A stretch of DNA of 24,406 nt from Spirogloea muscicola (lineage: Eukaryota; Streptophyta; Zygnematophyceae; Spirogloeales; Spirogloeaceae), in the NCBI GenBank assembly GCA_009602725.1, contig WELB01000199.1, forward strand, positions 1 through 24,406, in the 5' to 3' direction. Below are positions 1-9,432 of the stretch, piece by piece; position 1 is the first letter of the stretch; every line of letters begins with the position of its first letter. Made by a program: the position numbers and the translations under genes. The notes below the pieces were generated by a model. That model was not told the DNA's origin. It was given only the letters and a program-made list of their open reading frames with translations, and did no database searches.

Positions 1-203
1 GGGGGGGATTAACGAGCTTTGCGGGATCTCGGCGCCACAGTGAGCCCGACGGCCGTGACGTACACCCCGCCCGGCTTGCGGCGTTGGGCTCTTCAGTTCG
101 CACCTGCCAATGACCCCGCTCCCTGTTGCCATCGGTCAGCAGGGGGGTCCAGCAGGGTCCAGCTGCATTCCCTGTCCGTGCGCTCGAGACTGATTGACCT
201 GTG

Positions 204-1316
204 ATGCCATGCCTGGAGCGACCAGGATTCCCAGCCTACCCGACCGTGCTGGACGTCAACCAGATCATGGAGATTCTTCCCCACAGGTGAACCCCCCTTC
301 TTCACACACGAGTAGGTCACGCTCAGAACCCCCGAGTCGTTTAACGGCAGGGGTCCCTGGCAAACACTGCGTCGTCAGCCTGGCACCCTCCAAGTCTGCC
401 TCAGGACACTCACTCATCTAATTGACCAGGTCCACGTGATCGATAGAGCATGGCCATCAACAGACAGACAGGTTGTCGTTGTCTACAGAGCACGGCATCA
501 GCTAAGCTCTCTGTAGAGCACACAGTTAGTAGAAGGTTTCCAAAAGATTGCAGTCGCTTCCTAGGAGATTACTGAAAAGTGGCAGTCACTCTACTACAAT
601 CTATCGAGTTGTTAGTTGCACTGTAAGAGCTTAGCTAACCATGTGCCTACATGTGTCTGACCTAGCTGCATTGCTATCATTTTGCAGATTCCCTTTCTTA
701 CTGGTTGACCGGGTGGTTGAGTATGAGCCTGGGAAATCAGCAGTTGCCATCAAGAATGTGACAATCAATGACAACTTCTTCCCTGGTCACTTTCCTGAAC
801 GGCCCATCATGCCCGGCGTTTTGCAGGTTGAGGTACGTGTATACAAGTTGGGGACCTTAGCAAATGTCCTTCATAATATCAAGAAGTAAAGACTCGTCAG
901 ACTAGTATTGAGGTTCAAATGAGAAAAGGCAATGAGCTGCATCTCTAAATACTGCCTAGAGACGCATGTAGTGAGTGAGTCCAAGTGAGTCCAGCTCTGC
1001 CAGGCTCCCCATTGGCTTCCTTTCAGAGACAAATAGGAAATGTCTCTGATGGCCGATGCCCTGGATGCAGGCCATGGCCCAAGTTGGTGGCATTGTCATG
1101 CTTCAACCCGATGTGGGCGGTTCCAAGTCGTCCTTCTTCTTTGCTGGTGTCGACGGCGTCCGCTTCCGAAGACCGGTGGTTGCGGGAGACACACTGGTCA
1201 TGCGCATGACACTGGTGAAGCTGCAAAAGCGCTTTGGCATCTGCAAAATGCAGGGCAAAGCCTATGTAGGCGGCCAAGTGGTCTGTGAGGGCGAGTTTAC
1301 CTTCGCCCTGGGGTAA
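204..1316 (+). CDS. fabZ: (3R)-hydroxyacyl-ACP dehydratase FabZ, 3 exons, 5' end uncertain
   Basis: This gene encodes the hot-dog-fold dehydratase that converts 3-hydroxyacyl-ACP to trans-2-enoyl-ACP; in algae it acts in the plastid type II fatty-acid synthase. Exons are 204-286, 688-832 and 1071-1316. The introns (287-687 and 833-1070) have GT-AG ends and the phases agree, giving 157 residues from ATG 204. Visible motifs are [12 protein letters not shown] at the start, [16 protein letters not shown], and [16 protein letters not shown] joined to AMAQ. The catalytic His (residue 62, in GHFP) and Glu (residue 76, the last codon of exon 2) are 14 residues apart, the same spacing as His54/Glu68 in E. 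coli FabZ. ATG 204 is preceded by an in-frame TGA at 195, and only about 17 residues precede the conserved domain. A plastid transit peptide is therefore not encoded here and probably lies in an upstream exon outside or at the edge of the window. The identification is firm; the start is not. Confidence 0.93.
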
Positions 1317-2635
1317 CTGTATGAGAGTGGCCTGTCAGCTGCGCAAGTCCAGGGCTGTGTTGCGGCCCTCGAGGTCATCTCTTGCTATTGATTGTCTAAT
1401 CTGGCCAACAAGCGGCAGGCATCATTCTCAGGTTGCCCTTGGCCCACCATAAGGTTTGCCTTCATCCAGCATCACCCCAGGCACCTGCTGTATAACGAGC
1501 TTGGGTTGTACAAAGCATATCACCACGATCTTCACCTGCTTATTTTTCACAGCAGTATCAATATAACAAACATTATAGAAATTGATCAATTTCTCTCGTT
1601 AACCAGATATTCATAGGGGCTTCAGGCTTGAGCTGACATTGTGTCATTTCATCTGATATTGACTCCGGACAATGTCCCAAGGGCACATTAGCGCAAGAGA
1701 CTCTTCATATTTAATAGCAGGCACAGCGATGTACATCCAAGGGTGCATGAAGAAACGAGTGATATACTGATACTTGCACGAGATTCTATCAAGCATCAAA
1801 TTGAGGTCAGTAAGTTGGCCACTACGAGGTTGTGGCTGACTGATTGGACAAGTCCAGCCCAAAACAGTGGAGTCCTACTACAGGATCGGAAAAATTGTCC
1901 GAGCTCTGAAGTTAAATCAGTCATCTTTTGAGAGTATCGGAAAGAGGAGAAATGCATTCGGTATATCATTCCTGGGCAACGTGTCTGCCTTGCTCACACT
2001 ACATACATTGACCTGATCAATTGGCTTGCAGGGTCATCAGGATAATGATGTACTGTACCCAAGCCACTGTGCCGACAAGGTAATGCGACCATAGTAAGAT
2101 CGGCTGGCAACTTGCAAGTGCACCATGGTTGGCTGCCTCCCACGTCTTGGGGAAGCAGAGTATCCCACTGCACGAAGATAAAGTCAATCATAAGCGCGGG
2201 TATTGCTCTGAAGGATGTCCAGGTTGAGGCTTTGAAGTCTATTGAGCCTGTGAATCATTGCAGATGTATGTGCGCCGTGCATTGGTTTAGTCCAGATCTT
2301 AGTGATGGTTATGCTTGTCATCACAGCATCATAAGCACCGGCTCTTCCAGTCAGCAGACTGAAATGAGGACCTCCGCATGGACTTACAACTGAAATGGAC
2401 GCATGGACAACTTGTATTGAAGACTAAATGCACGGGTCGCTTAATGACTTCGACAAAGCTGATGGCCCACCAGTTTTTGTCTTCGCAATGTTGTGAAAAC
2501 ACTACATCACTTAGCTTCTTAGCAAAGTGACGACCTCTACATCTCTCTATTTCTGGAAACCTGTGGGGTAGACGATTGAAGATCACCTTGACGTGATCCT
2601 CCAGAAGTTGGGGACCGCTCTTAGATCAGATGCCC
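1317..2635. other. Intergenic DNA without recognisable gene
   Basis: This is the 3' flank of fabZ and spacer of moderate GC content. All open frames are short, most lack a convincing start, and none shows a familiar motif. I see no tRNA-like structure and no copy of the repeat families found further right. The fabZ 3' untranslated region must lie in its first few hundred bases, but I cannot place its end. Confidence 0.6.
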
Positions 2636-3015
2636 TGTTACATTCCCTCCGTTTGAGCGTGCCAACGGTGCCGGTAACCTTACATGTCCGTAAATAGCTC
2701 CTGTTTGGGAGTGCCAAACGGTACCGGTGATTTTGCTCCACTGTATGTGTAGTTAAGTACGGTCCGAGGCCCCGGGCTTCGTACCGCGCGGGCACCGCCT
2801 CAGGAGGCGCCGCTTCGTGCTGCGCACAGGTCTCCTGGCCACGTATCCCCATTCGACCTTCCGGCCCTTCGGACCTTGTTCAGTATTCATGGGCTGGCCT
2901 TTCACAGCAAGTCTTGTAATGGAAGAGCTATTTCTTCTTCTGATCCCACTCGTCAGGCCCGCCCCTCCAGGGGTGGACCTTGGGGCTCTACCCTTGTAGG
3001 CTCTTGTCCGGGGGA
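2636..3015 (+). repeat. LTR retrotransposon long terminal repeat, left part (interrupted)
   Basis: About 2787-2855 and 2945-3005 align, with roughly 80 percent identity by eye, to the reverse complement of about 7265-7455, which lies inside the better preserved LTR on the other strand. Shared blocks include GGGCACCGCCT-AGGAGGCG, CCCCATTCG and CCTCCAGGGG. The stretch 2648-2740 holds two degenerate direct copies of a unit of about 51 bp (TTTG..-GTGCCAA-CGGT-CCGGT), as is common in LTR U3 regions. The left boundary at TGTTACA (2636) is a guess. The rest of this LTR continues at 6573 beyond the inserted non-LTR element. Confidence 0.6.
2856..2944 (+). mobile_element. 89-bp insertion with 8-bp target-site duplication inside the LTR
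   Basis: The insert is flanked by CCCATTCG (2848-2855) and CCCACTCG (2945-2952), a 7/8 match. The other LTR copy has a single CCCATTCG followed directly by TCAGGC (minus strand, about 7339-7328), so it shows the empty site. The insert resembles 6455-6540, the tail of the non-LTR element: both have CCTTCG, ATGGGCTGGC and TTTCACAGC. It is best read as a short non-autonomous or severely 5'-truncated copy of that family. Confidence 0.65.
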
Positions 3016-3219
3016 TAGTTTTCCGGCAGCTAGTCTATCGGGGTTTGAGGCTCCTTACTCGTAACTACTGAGTGGTCCATCCTCCCCCCATTCTGCCATA
3101 GCTGCTTCAGTGGCTCTCCTGGGCGCAAGGTCGCGGCCGCCGCAGCCGCCGCCGCCACCCCTCCTAAACCCCGGGCCGCCGCCGGCGCCACCGCCGGCGG
3201 CGCCCGCCATGGNCCGCCG

Positions 3220-4269
3220 TTGCTCCACCCGCGCGTTCTGGGCGCCGTCGCCGGAGCCGGAGCCCCGAGTACCCCCCGGCCAGGTTCGCTTGGGCGCAGC
3301 GTCTCCTCCTCCTCTCCGCCCTGGATTCCGTTACCACGCCACCTTCGTCGCAGTCCCCCCCTTCTTCCGCCTCCGTCATCCCCGCCTGAGGCGCCCGCGC
3401 GCACGCAGTGCCCAACCTGCCCGCGGGATGTCGCCACTCCTCGCGGTGTCACCATGCACCGGAAGCATTGCAAGGGGTATCCCTGCCCCGCCGGCGTGAC
3501 GCCCGATGTGGCCGCCGCAGCATGCAACTCCATCGTCACGGTCCTGGCAGCCCCACCCCAGGAGCAGGCCACTGAGGAGCATATATCGCCTCCCGCCCAG
3601 CCGCCGTCCCCACTGCCGTCGCCGCCGCCGCCCGTCATCACCGTCGCCGCCACCGCGCCACCGCCCCCCCAGAGTCCACCCTCGCTGAGCCCGCCACCCG
3701 CCTCGACCTCGTCGCCGCTTCCCCCGCCTGAGCTGCCGCCTTCCCAGCCCTCCACCATCCCGCCTCTCGAGCCACCCTGCCCCCCGCCGTCGGCGCCTCG
3801 ACGCCGCCTTCGTCACCTCCGCCTCCGCCTTCACCGATTGCACCAGCTCCACCACCCTCGCCCCCACCTCACTCGCCCGACTACCTGCTGTGCCAGTTCT
3901 GCAAGGCGACCTTCACTACGCGGTCAGTCCGGGCCAACCATGCGTGAACCTGTGAGAGCCGCAACAATCGTGCGGAGCAGACGCGGAGCGCCGCGGCTGT
4001 GGGTGGCCGTCGGTGCAGACCAGGCAGGCCAGTCCCCCCCACGCCTTCCCCTCCCTCGGCGCTGGCTGGCCGGCCTCGACCTGGCTGCCGTCCACCACCA
4101 GGCGGCCCTCCCGCTTGTGCACCATGTCCCCCGCTGGGTGCGCCCGCACATTCGTTGCGTGCTCCGCCCGGCAATGCAGCGGATTGTCCAAGACCACCGG
4201 GACGAGGCGGCCTGGAAGCTCTTCCAGGCCGCCAGTTCGGCGCGGGGCTGCGGAGCGGCGGTGAGGTAG
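3220..4269 (+). pseudogene. Retrotransposon N-terminal region, proline-rich with C2HC zinc fingers
   Basis: The frame is dominated by Pro, Ser and Arg. It contains one clear finger at 3409-3471, CPTC followed by 12 residues and HRKHC (C-x2-C-x12-H-x3-C). A second finger of the same spacing lies at about 3891-3956 in another frame (CQFC ... H-A-stop-T-C); an in-frame TGA at 3945 falls between its His and last Cys. In R2-type elements, N-terminal fingers bind target DNA, so a similar role is inferred. The segment near 4120-4230 (VPRWVRPHIRCVL, DEAAWKLFQ) is the linker before the RT. The first finger and the linker are readable in this frame. The true start codon is not identifiable. Confidence 0.6.
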
Positions 4270-5497
4270 TCGTGCACGGCGTACGGGCCGCCTTGGACCT
4301 GAACCCCGGATGGATGGCCTTGGCGGTAGATGTCCAGGATGCAATTAACAGGGCAGACCGGGATGTCATTGCAGAGGAGCTGAGGGCGGCCTTCCCCAGC
4401 CTCCTCCCCTTCTTTAGGCTGGGATATGGGCAGCCAAGCGACCTGCTGTGGCGGACAGGGCATGGGGTGGTGGAGGTCCTCCATTCCTCCACAGGCGCAC
4501 GCCAAGGAGATCCGCTGGCTGGGCTCTACTGCGCGGTGGCTCACAACCGTGCGCTGCTGGCCACGGTCGCAGCTCATCGGGCGTCCACGCCCCCACGCAT
4601 GCTGACGACGCAACGCTGGTGGGGCTGCCAGACGACGTCGCGGCAGCCTTTGGCACCCTCGAGGTGCAGCTAGGCGCGATTGGCTTGGGCATCTGCGCAG
4701 CCAAATGCAGTGCTTGGGCTCCCCAGGGCCTGCCAGCCCACCTGCGCTTGCCCTCGGGCTGTCAGACACCAGCTGGGGGCTTCATCCTCGTCGGCGCCCC
4801 CATCGGCTCCCCAGCCTTTGTGGTGGAGCAGCTCCAGGCACGACTGCTGGAGCACCTCCGGCCGGCAGACCGCCTCCACACGCTGCAAGACATGCAGCTG
4901 GCGACCAATATGCTGACCAGGTGCATTGCCCAGCGTCCGCACTACCTGGTCCGCGTCCTCCCTCCCTCCCCAGCGGTGAAGGCGGCGTACGCCGCTTTTG
5001 ACTCTGTCATTCTGGCGAGCGCTGCCACTCTCCTGCAACACCCCGGCTTCCTCACCACACCAGCCGCGTTGCTCCAGGCTAGCCTGCCTGTTAGTCGCGG
5101 CAGTCTGGGCTGCCGCCCAGTCGCCCACGTCTGCGAGGCCGCCTACCTGGGCAGCTTGGCCCAGGTCGCCGCACCCATCAGCCGGCAGTTCCAAGCTCAC
5201 GGCATCCGCACCTTGGAGCGGGTGGTAGCTGAAGTGGAGAGCGGCTCGTTGCCCTTCCAGGCTGCTCTCCGCGCTGCCCGCGACGCGCTCCTGGCGGCCC
5301 ACCCCGACATGTCGAAGCAGGTCGTTCCGGTCATCCACATTGCGCACACCCTTGACCTGCGGGCCCAGGCCCTCTACACTGCGCTTGTGGACAAAGCGGC
5401 CTATGACCAGGCGGTGGAGCTCCTTCCGCCGCACGACATCCGAGGGTGCGCCCGGATCCTCCCCCGGGGCGGCGGCGTGGCTATCAGCACTCTCCAT
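4230..5497 (+). pseudogene. Retrotransposon reverse transcriptase, frameshifted
   Basis: Reverse transcriptase motifs run in order. RQFGAGLRSGGEVVVHGVRA leads into motif A LAVDVQDAINRADR, with the catalytic Asp at 4329-4331. Then come LLPFFRLGYGQPSDLL and STGARQGDPLAG (template-binding motif B). The YADD box reads HADDATLVG at 4598-4624. The thumb-side region follows with AKCSAW, LVGAPIGS, YLVRVLPP and SRGSLGCRPVAHV. Motifs A and B are in one frame and the HADD box is in another, so there is a frameshift between about 4560 and 4598. The Tyr-to-His change (CAT for TAT) hits a residue normally conserved at the active site. The finger region upstream of motif A appears shortened, since zinc finger 2 and the motif before A are only about 250 bp apart. 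Confidence 0.75.
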
Positions 5498-5498
5498 C

Positions 5499-6276
5499 TA
5501 CGCGGCGCTGATAATTCCAGACGCGGTATTCAGGACGGCGGCCCACCGGCTCCTTGGCCTCCTCCCTCCCTGCCTCGTCAGGGTCCAACAGTGCGAGTGC
5601 GGTGCCCAACACGATGACCCTGCGGCGCTGGCGGCCCACATGCTCCGCTGCGCACGGGGGCGAGCAGACAGGTTCACACGACCTCCTGCGAGACGCCATG
5701 CAGGGTGTGTCCCTGGAGGCCGGCTACAAGGTGGCAGTGGAGAACTCGACGATCATGCCCATCCTGCGGGGCGCTGACGGACAGCTTCACACCCACTGCG
5801 CGGACCTCGTTGCCATCCCGCGCGGAGGAGGTCCGCGTATCATTGCTGATGTGGTGACTGCAAATTGCGTTGAGTCGGCTAACCCGGCGAAGTCGGCGAC
5901 GCTCGTCGGGCACGCGGTCGCTTTGGCGGCTCGGAGTAAGGAGCGCAAGTACTCTGACACCCTCCAGGCGATGCCTTCGCGGCACTGGCCATTGACGTAC
6001 ACGGGGCCTTCGGCAGTGGTTGGTTGGATCTCCTCCAGCAGCTTGCCCGGGAGGCTCCATCGAGCGGCGGCCGGGTTTGCCAGACTTCAATGCTGCCGGC
6101 TCCCTCGCGCAGGTCTTTCGGATGATGCTGGCGGTCTCGCTACAGCGCTCTTTGGCTCATGCGGTCCACGCACGCGCTGGCCGTGCTATGGCTGCTGCTT
6201 CCGGGTCTCGGCAGAGTGCCGCTTTTCCTGCTTCGAGTTACTCTGATCTGCTGTTGCTCACACGTGGATACTGAGC
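5499..6276 (+). pseudogene. Retrotransposon CCHC motif, endonuclease-like domain and C-terminus, frameshifted
   Basis: A cysteine-histidine motif CECG ... HMLRC (5592-5651, C-x-C-x12-H-x3-C) is followed, after a frame change, by DLLRDAMQGV, ADLVAIPRGGGPRIIADVV and KERKYSDTL. An acidic pair before a Lys-Lys-Tyr segment is what a PD-(D/E)xK-type restriction-like endonuclease shows, and this is its usual place after a CCHC motif in R2-like elements. The frame changes again to AFAALAIDVHGAFGSGWL (about 5968-6021) and then to the terminal module FRMMLAVSLQRSLAHAVHAR ... SSYSDLLLLTRGY, stop at 6272-6274. The terminal module recurs in many fragments elsewhere in this window. Confidence 0.65.
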
Positions 6277-6572
6277 ATCCATCTGAATCCCCCTCTGCAC
6301 CGTCTCGTGCTTTGTAGTGTAGTCCTTTTCCACCACTTCTTTCTTTGGCTTTGAACATTGTCCATTCTTTCTGGGTTGGCTTTGCCAGCCCCTCTTCTCT
6401 ATGGGCGAGCTCCTCTTCTTCAGGCCCCTTCGTAGCTGCTAAGCGGTTTTGGCCCCTTCGAACCTTTGTCAATTCCTTATGGGCTGGCTTTTCACAGCCC
6501 TTGCCCCCATTGGGAGTGCCACTTCTCTCTACCCTTGTCACACCCATTGGGGAGTGGTGGTAGGTGGAACTC

Positions 6573-6775
6573 TACAAGTAGTGGACCGAGGCCAGACCCA
6601 GCAGTCGGACCTGTGACGCCCACAGAGAGGCGCAGCCCTGCTGCTGCCTGCCTGCCGCAGCCGTCGACACAGTCTGCTGCTCAGCCCGTCGCCGCAGCTC
6701 GTCGATGCGGGCCTCGCCAGCTCTCTGTAAGTGCTATGGCGCCCCATTTGGGTCTGTAGGAGTGGGCTCGTCACA
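6573..6775 (+). repeat. LTR, right (3') part of the interrupted + strand copy
   Basis: About 6577-6745 matches the reverse complement of about 7085-7250, including CCGAGGCCAGAC-CAGCAGTC, CCTGCTGCTGCCTGC and CTCTCTGT-AGTGCTATGG. It ends in TCACA at 6775, directly followed by a tRNA primer binding site. That fixes its orientation and its 3' edge. Confidence 0.75.
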
Positions 6776-6786
6776 TGGTATCAGAG
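6776..6786 (+). promoter_or_regulatory. Primer binding site of LTR retrotransposon (initiator Met tRNA)
   Basis: TGGTATCAGAG is complementary to the 3' end of plant-type initiator methionine tRNA (CUCUGAUACCA). It sits immediately after the LTR end ...TCACA, the normal position for priming minus-strand cDNA in Copia-like and many Gypsy-like plant elements. Confidence 0.85.
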
Positions 6787-6844
6787 GTGTCCTCGCATCT
6801 GGCTTGCCTCGTTTCTTATGATATGGCAGACAGTGCAAGGTTCC

Positions 6845-6855
6845 CTCTGATACCA
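6845..6855 (-). promoter_or_regulatory. Second primer binding site, opposite strand
   Basis: On the minus strand ...ATAATCACA is followed by T and TGGTATCAGAG, again an LTR end plus initiator-Met-tRNA primer site. It points toward the + strand site at 6776-6786 and is separated from it by only 58 bp, so two element starts converge here with almost no internal sequence. Confidence 0.85.
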
Positions 6856-6856
6856 A

Positions 6857-7580
6857 TGTGATTATCCTACCCCTATTGACACAGTTAGGGGTAAGTATAT
6901 GGTTGGGGTTCGGACACAGGAGGTTCTGGGGAAACCCTCCTACAGATTGAAACGCGAGCGCACACAGCGCACACACCCGCACACAGCACAGCGGAAGTCT
7001 TACCCTGAGACACGGCCAAAAGGTGGTGACTCTACTGAGGGTCAGCGGCTTAGTAACTGTCCCAACATGGGGCGAGCCATAGCACTCACAGAGAGCCGAC
7101 GAGACCCCCAGCGACGAGCTGCGGCAACGGGCTGAGCAGCAGTTGGTAGCAGCAGAGCTGTGGCGACGGCTGCGGCAGCAGGCAGCAGCAGGACTGTGCC
7201 TCTCTCTGGGCGTCACTGCTTGACTGCTGAGTCTGGCCTCGGCTTACTACTTGATGCATTTCTTTGCCATCCTTCACCCCGAGGGTGTAAGTAGAGTAGC
7301 CCCAAGGGCTTCCCCTGGAGGACCGTGCCTGACGAATGGGGAAAGATGTCCAGGAGACCGGTGCGCTGCACAAAGCAGCGCCACGGTGCACAACTCCTGG
7401 AGACTGGTACCCGGCACGAAGCAACGCCTCCTAGGCGGTGCCCGATCCCGGGAGACTGGTCCGAGTGTATGCGCTGGCCTCCCACTTCGTAGGAGGGCTT
7501 TCCCTAAAACCCCGTATGTCCAGTTTCCAACACGGGCGTATTATCCCCTAACTGTGTGTATAGGGGTGCGGTTCGTTACA
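6857..7580 (-). repeat. Complete LTR of an LTR retrotransposon (minus orientation, 724 bp)
   Basis: Read on the minus strand it begins TGTAACGAACC and ends GGATAATCACA, the TGT...ACA form expected of an LTR, followed by a primer binding site. About 7250-7085 and 7455-7265 match the split + strand LTR. Inside, the first and last 70-100 bp are themselves related as an inverted repeat: CCCCTAACTGTG and CAGTTAGGGG near both ends, plus CCCTCCTAC. This is unusual and could mean a second LTR start is fused in. There is no gag or pol sequence next to it. Confidence 0.65.
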
Positions 7581-7719
7581 CCAGGTCTGTCTCTTTGAGA
7601 CTGTTTTGATAGTGATCCTCGAAAGGACGTATCATGTCAGATCCCTCGGATATGCAGTCAAATACCACCGAATGGACTAACAGTTAGAGACTCGTCGTGA
7701 CCTCAACTTCATGCACAAG

Positions 7720-7960
7720 GAAGAAAGCGCGGCCAGAATGACTGGTGACTGGGAAAGGTCAGCCCAAAAGAATGGACAAGGTCTGATGGAGCCGGAGTGC
7801 GGAGGACTAGGACTAAGACATCAGCCAGGGAACGCTCAGTAACCTTTAGTCAGGAGATGCAAGTCTGAGTAGCTAGCCGGCGGAAAGACGTCGCCCTGAC
7901 GGAAGCCGGAGGCCGCCGCCAAAGCTCGGCCTGCGCGCAAGTGAACTGCGATGCACAAGG
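7720..7960 (-). mobile_element. Truncated 3' end of the non-LTR family (minus)
   Basis: On the minus strand, about 7950-7835 encodes AVHLRAGRALAAASGFRQG followed by SYSDLHLLTKGY and a stop at about 7832. This matches the C-terminal module of the element at 3016-6572. Its 3' UTR continues to about 7720 and contains a mutated TGTCCATTCTTTTGGGCTG. It is a 5'-truncated copy of the kind made by target-primed reverse transcription. Confidence 0.7.
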
Positions 7961-9023
7961 TAGCGAAGAAGAGTCCTCTCGACCAAGTTAAGGATAGAGC
8001 GGAAGGTTCACACACTCCTCAACACAATGACTGCTCAAATAGACGAGTCCGCAGAGCTCTCTGAGATGAAAGTCGCTGCACATTAAAGAAAGCCTAATGA
8101 TACACAGCATTCACGAAGCCAAGGGACGGCCCAACAACCCAGCTAATGCATGCATGGGCCAAGCGTTTTAGCCAGGCCCACTACTTAACGTAGCATGGAT
8201 GGGCCAAGCTCAGGGGCCAAAGTGGCCCAGTCACTGTTCCGCATCGTCAGTCCATACATGCAGGCAGTGCAATTTTAGCAGGCAAGCAAAGTGGGGCTCA
8301 AATTGTGCAACAGTCTCCGAGCAGCAGCTCAACACAGTGCTTCTTAGCTGCAAGTTTGACACACAGCATCACAATGTGCGCGGTAGAAGTCTTCCGCAAC
8401 TGGATGTGGAGTCCTTGGAGTGGGCTCCCTAGCTGCTGTGCTGCCCTCGTACAAACCCGCATCCCGTTGGTGCATACAAATGGAACAAGAGATGCCTGTT
8501 GACAATGCTGCAAGTTGCCGACGCAAGGGCAGCTTAGCAAGGGTGAGAAACTTGGCCAATAGGACTGCTCGGCCTGGCTCCTCTGCACCCTTTTTGATTT
8601 GGACAAGGGAGGAAACACATCTTGTGAGCGGGTCATCTAGCCCTTGTAAATCTTTGGGTCACATTGGCCATTGTGGCCTGAGACCTACATTCTTTTGATG
8701 TTGTCCTATTAATACCGTACCACTACCTTGCCAATTTCCTGCAATATTTCAAGGCCTGGCAAATGGCCTTCTCTGCAGTGGCACCACCCTTCACTGCTGC
8801 ACGATTGTTGGGCTACCTGAGATAGTAATTCGCTTTGGAGCAGCACAGGTGGCAGGAGTGGCTCGAGCACTGATGCATAAGTGGAACAGCAGATCGTGCA
8901 TTGTCTGTGACCTGTATTGTGGCTGTAGTACCCCTACTTGCAACCCTCACAAAAACCAATGTTGACTTTGCCTTGTGCATTTGCGTGAAGGGCCACCTTA
9001 TTTTCCTTATCAGACTGACAGAG
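7961..9023. other. Intergenic DNA, no gene recognised
   Basis: Short unrelated open frames occur on both strands and none carries a recognisable domain. A small repeat, GCATG..GGGCCAAGC, occurs twice at about 8150-8210. The rest looks like old spacer between the retroelement block and the TIM8 locus. Confidence 0.5.
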
Positions 9024-9432
9024 ACTGTCAAACTTGCTTTCACCAGGAGGTTACTATTCCCCTGCTGCGACTCTCCCCACAGTCCTAGCAGTCACGAGCA
9101 GGCATCGATGCTGATATCGAATTGCTGGTTACCTCATCTACCTGTTGCACGCTGGAATATAGCACATCGACAGTCAGACTTGCTTCCACGAGGAGGTCTC
9201 AACCCATGCTGCAGATCTCCACATATTTCTAGCACACGTTGCTGATGTCGAATTGCTGGTAACCTCATCTGCTGTTGTACACTGATAGGATATAGTACAT
9301 CCACTGTCAGACTTTCTTCCATAAGAAGTCACAATTCTCTTGCTGCAGAACACCACACATTCCTAGCAGACACGAGCAGGCATCATAGCTGATGTTGCAA
9401 TTGCTGGAGAGTCAGCTGCATGTTGCACAAGG
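9024..9432. repeat. Degenerate tandem repeat, three copies of about 130-146 bp
   Basis: Copies begin at 9024, 9170 and 9303. Each starts with A-C-(T/A)-GTCA-ACTT-CTTCCA/TCA and carries a CTGCAG/CTGCGA block, TTCCTAGCA(G/C)-C-CG, then TGCTGAT-TCGAATTGCTGG and CTGTTGCAC. They are diverged by eye to about 70-80 percent. The array lies 3' of the TIM8 gene and has no coding frame running through all copies. Confidence 0.7.

Larger units (their letters stand above)
3016..6572 (+). mobile_element. Non-LTR retrotransposon with RT and restriction-like endonuclease, decayed
   Basis: A GC-rich insert of about 3.5 kb splits the + strand LTR. The matching segments of the intact LTR copy are only about 15 bp apart (about 7265 and 7250), which brackets the insertion. 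Module order is proline-rich N-terminus with two zinc fingers, reverse transcriptase, CCHC motif, endonuclease, a conserved C-terminal module ending LLLLTRGY at about 6272, and a 3' UTR with the GGCTTTGCCAGCC stem-loop at about 6373-6390. This order is that of R2/NeSL/CRE-like elements, which use a restriction-like rather than an AP endonuclease. No single frame spans it: the RT and endonuclease parts occupy all three frames, so this copy is dead. One N stands at 3213. Exact ends are uncertain because the left 60-90 bp resemble the 3' end of another copy. Confidence 0.8.

Noticed and set aside
3030-3867. Long minus-strand frames rich in Gly and Arg opposite the retrotransposon N-terminus
   Set aside because: They are complements of the proline-rich GC-rich coding region, with no motif; the + strand carries the zinc fingers.
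4670-5497. 275-codon minus-strand frame opposite the RT
   Set aside because: It is an antisense shadow of the RT thumb region; the + frame has clear RT motifs.
3070-6558. GAGTGGT at 3070-3076 and 6552-6558 as a target duplication of the long non-LTR element
   Set aside because: The left copy overlaps what looks like the end of another element copy (TACTGAG), and the LTR comparison places the breakpoints slightly elsewhere.
6861-7590. DNA transposon with terminal inverted repeats
   Set aside because: Primer binding sites at the edges and TGT...ACA ends fit an LTR better, and no transposase is present.
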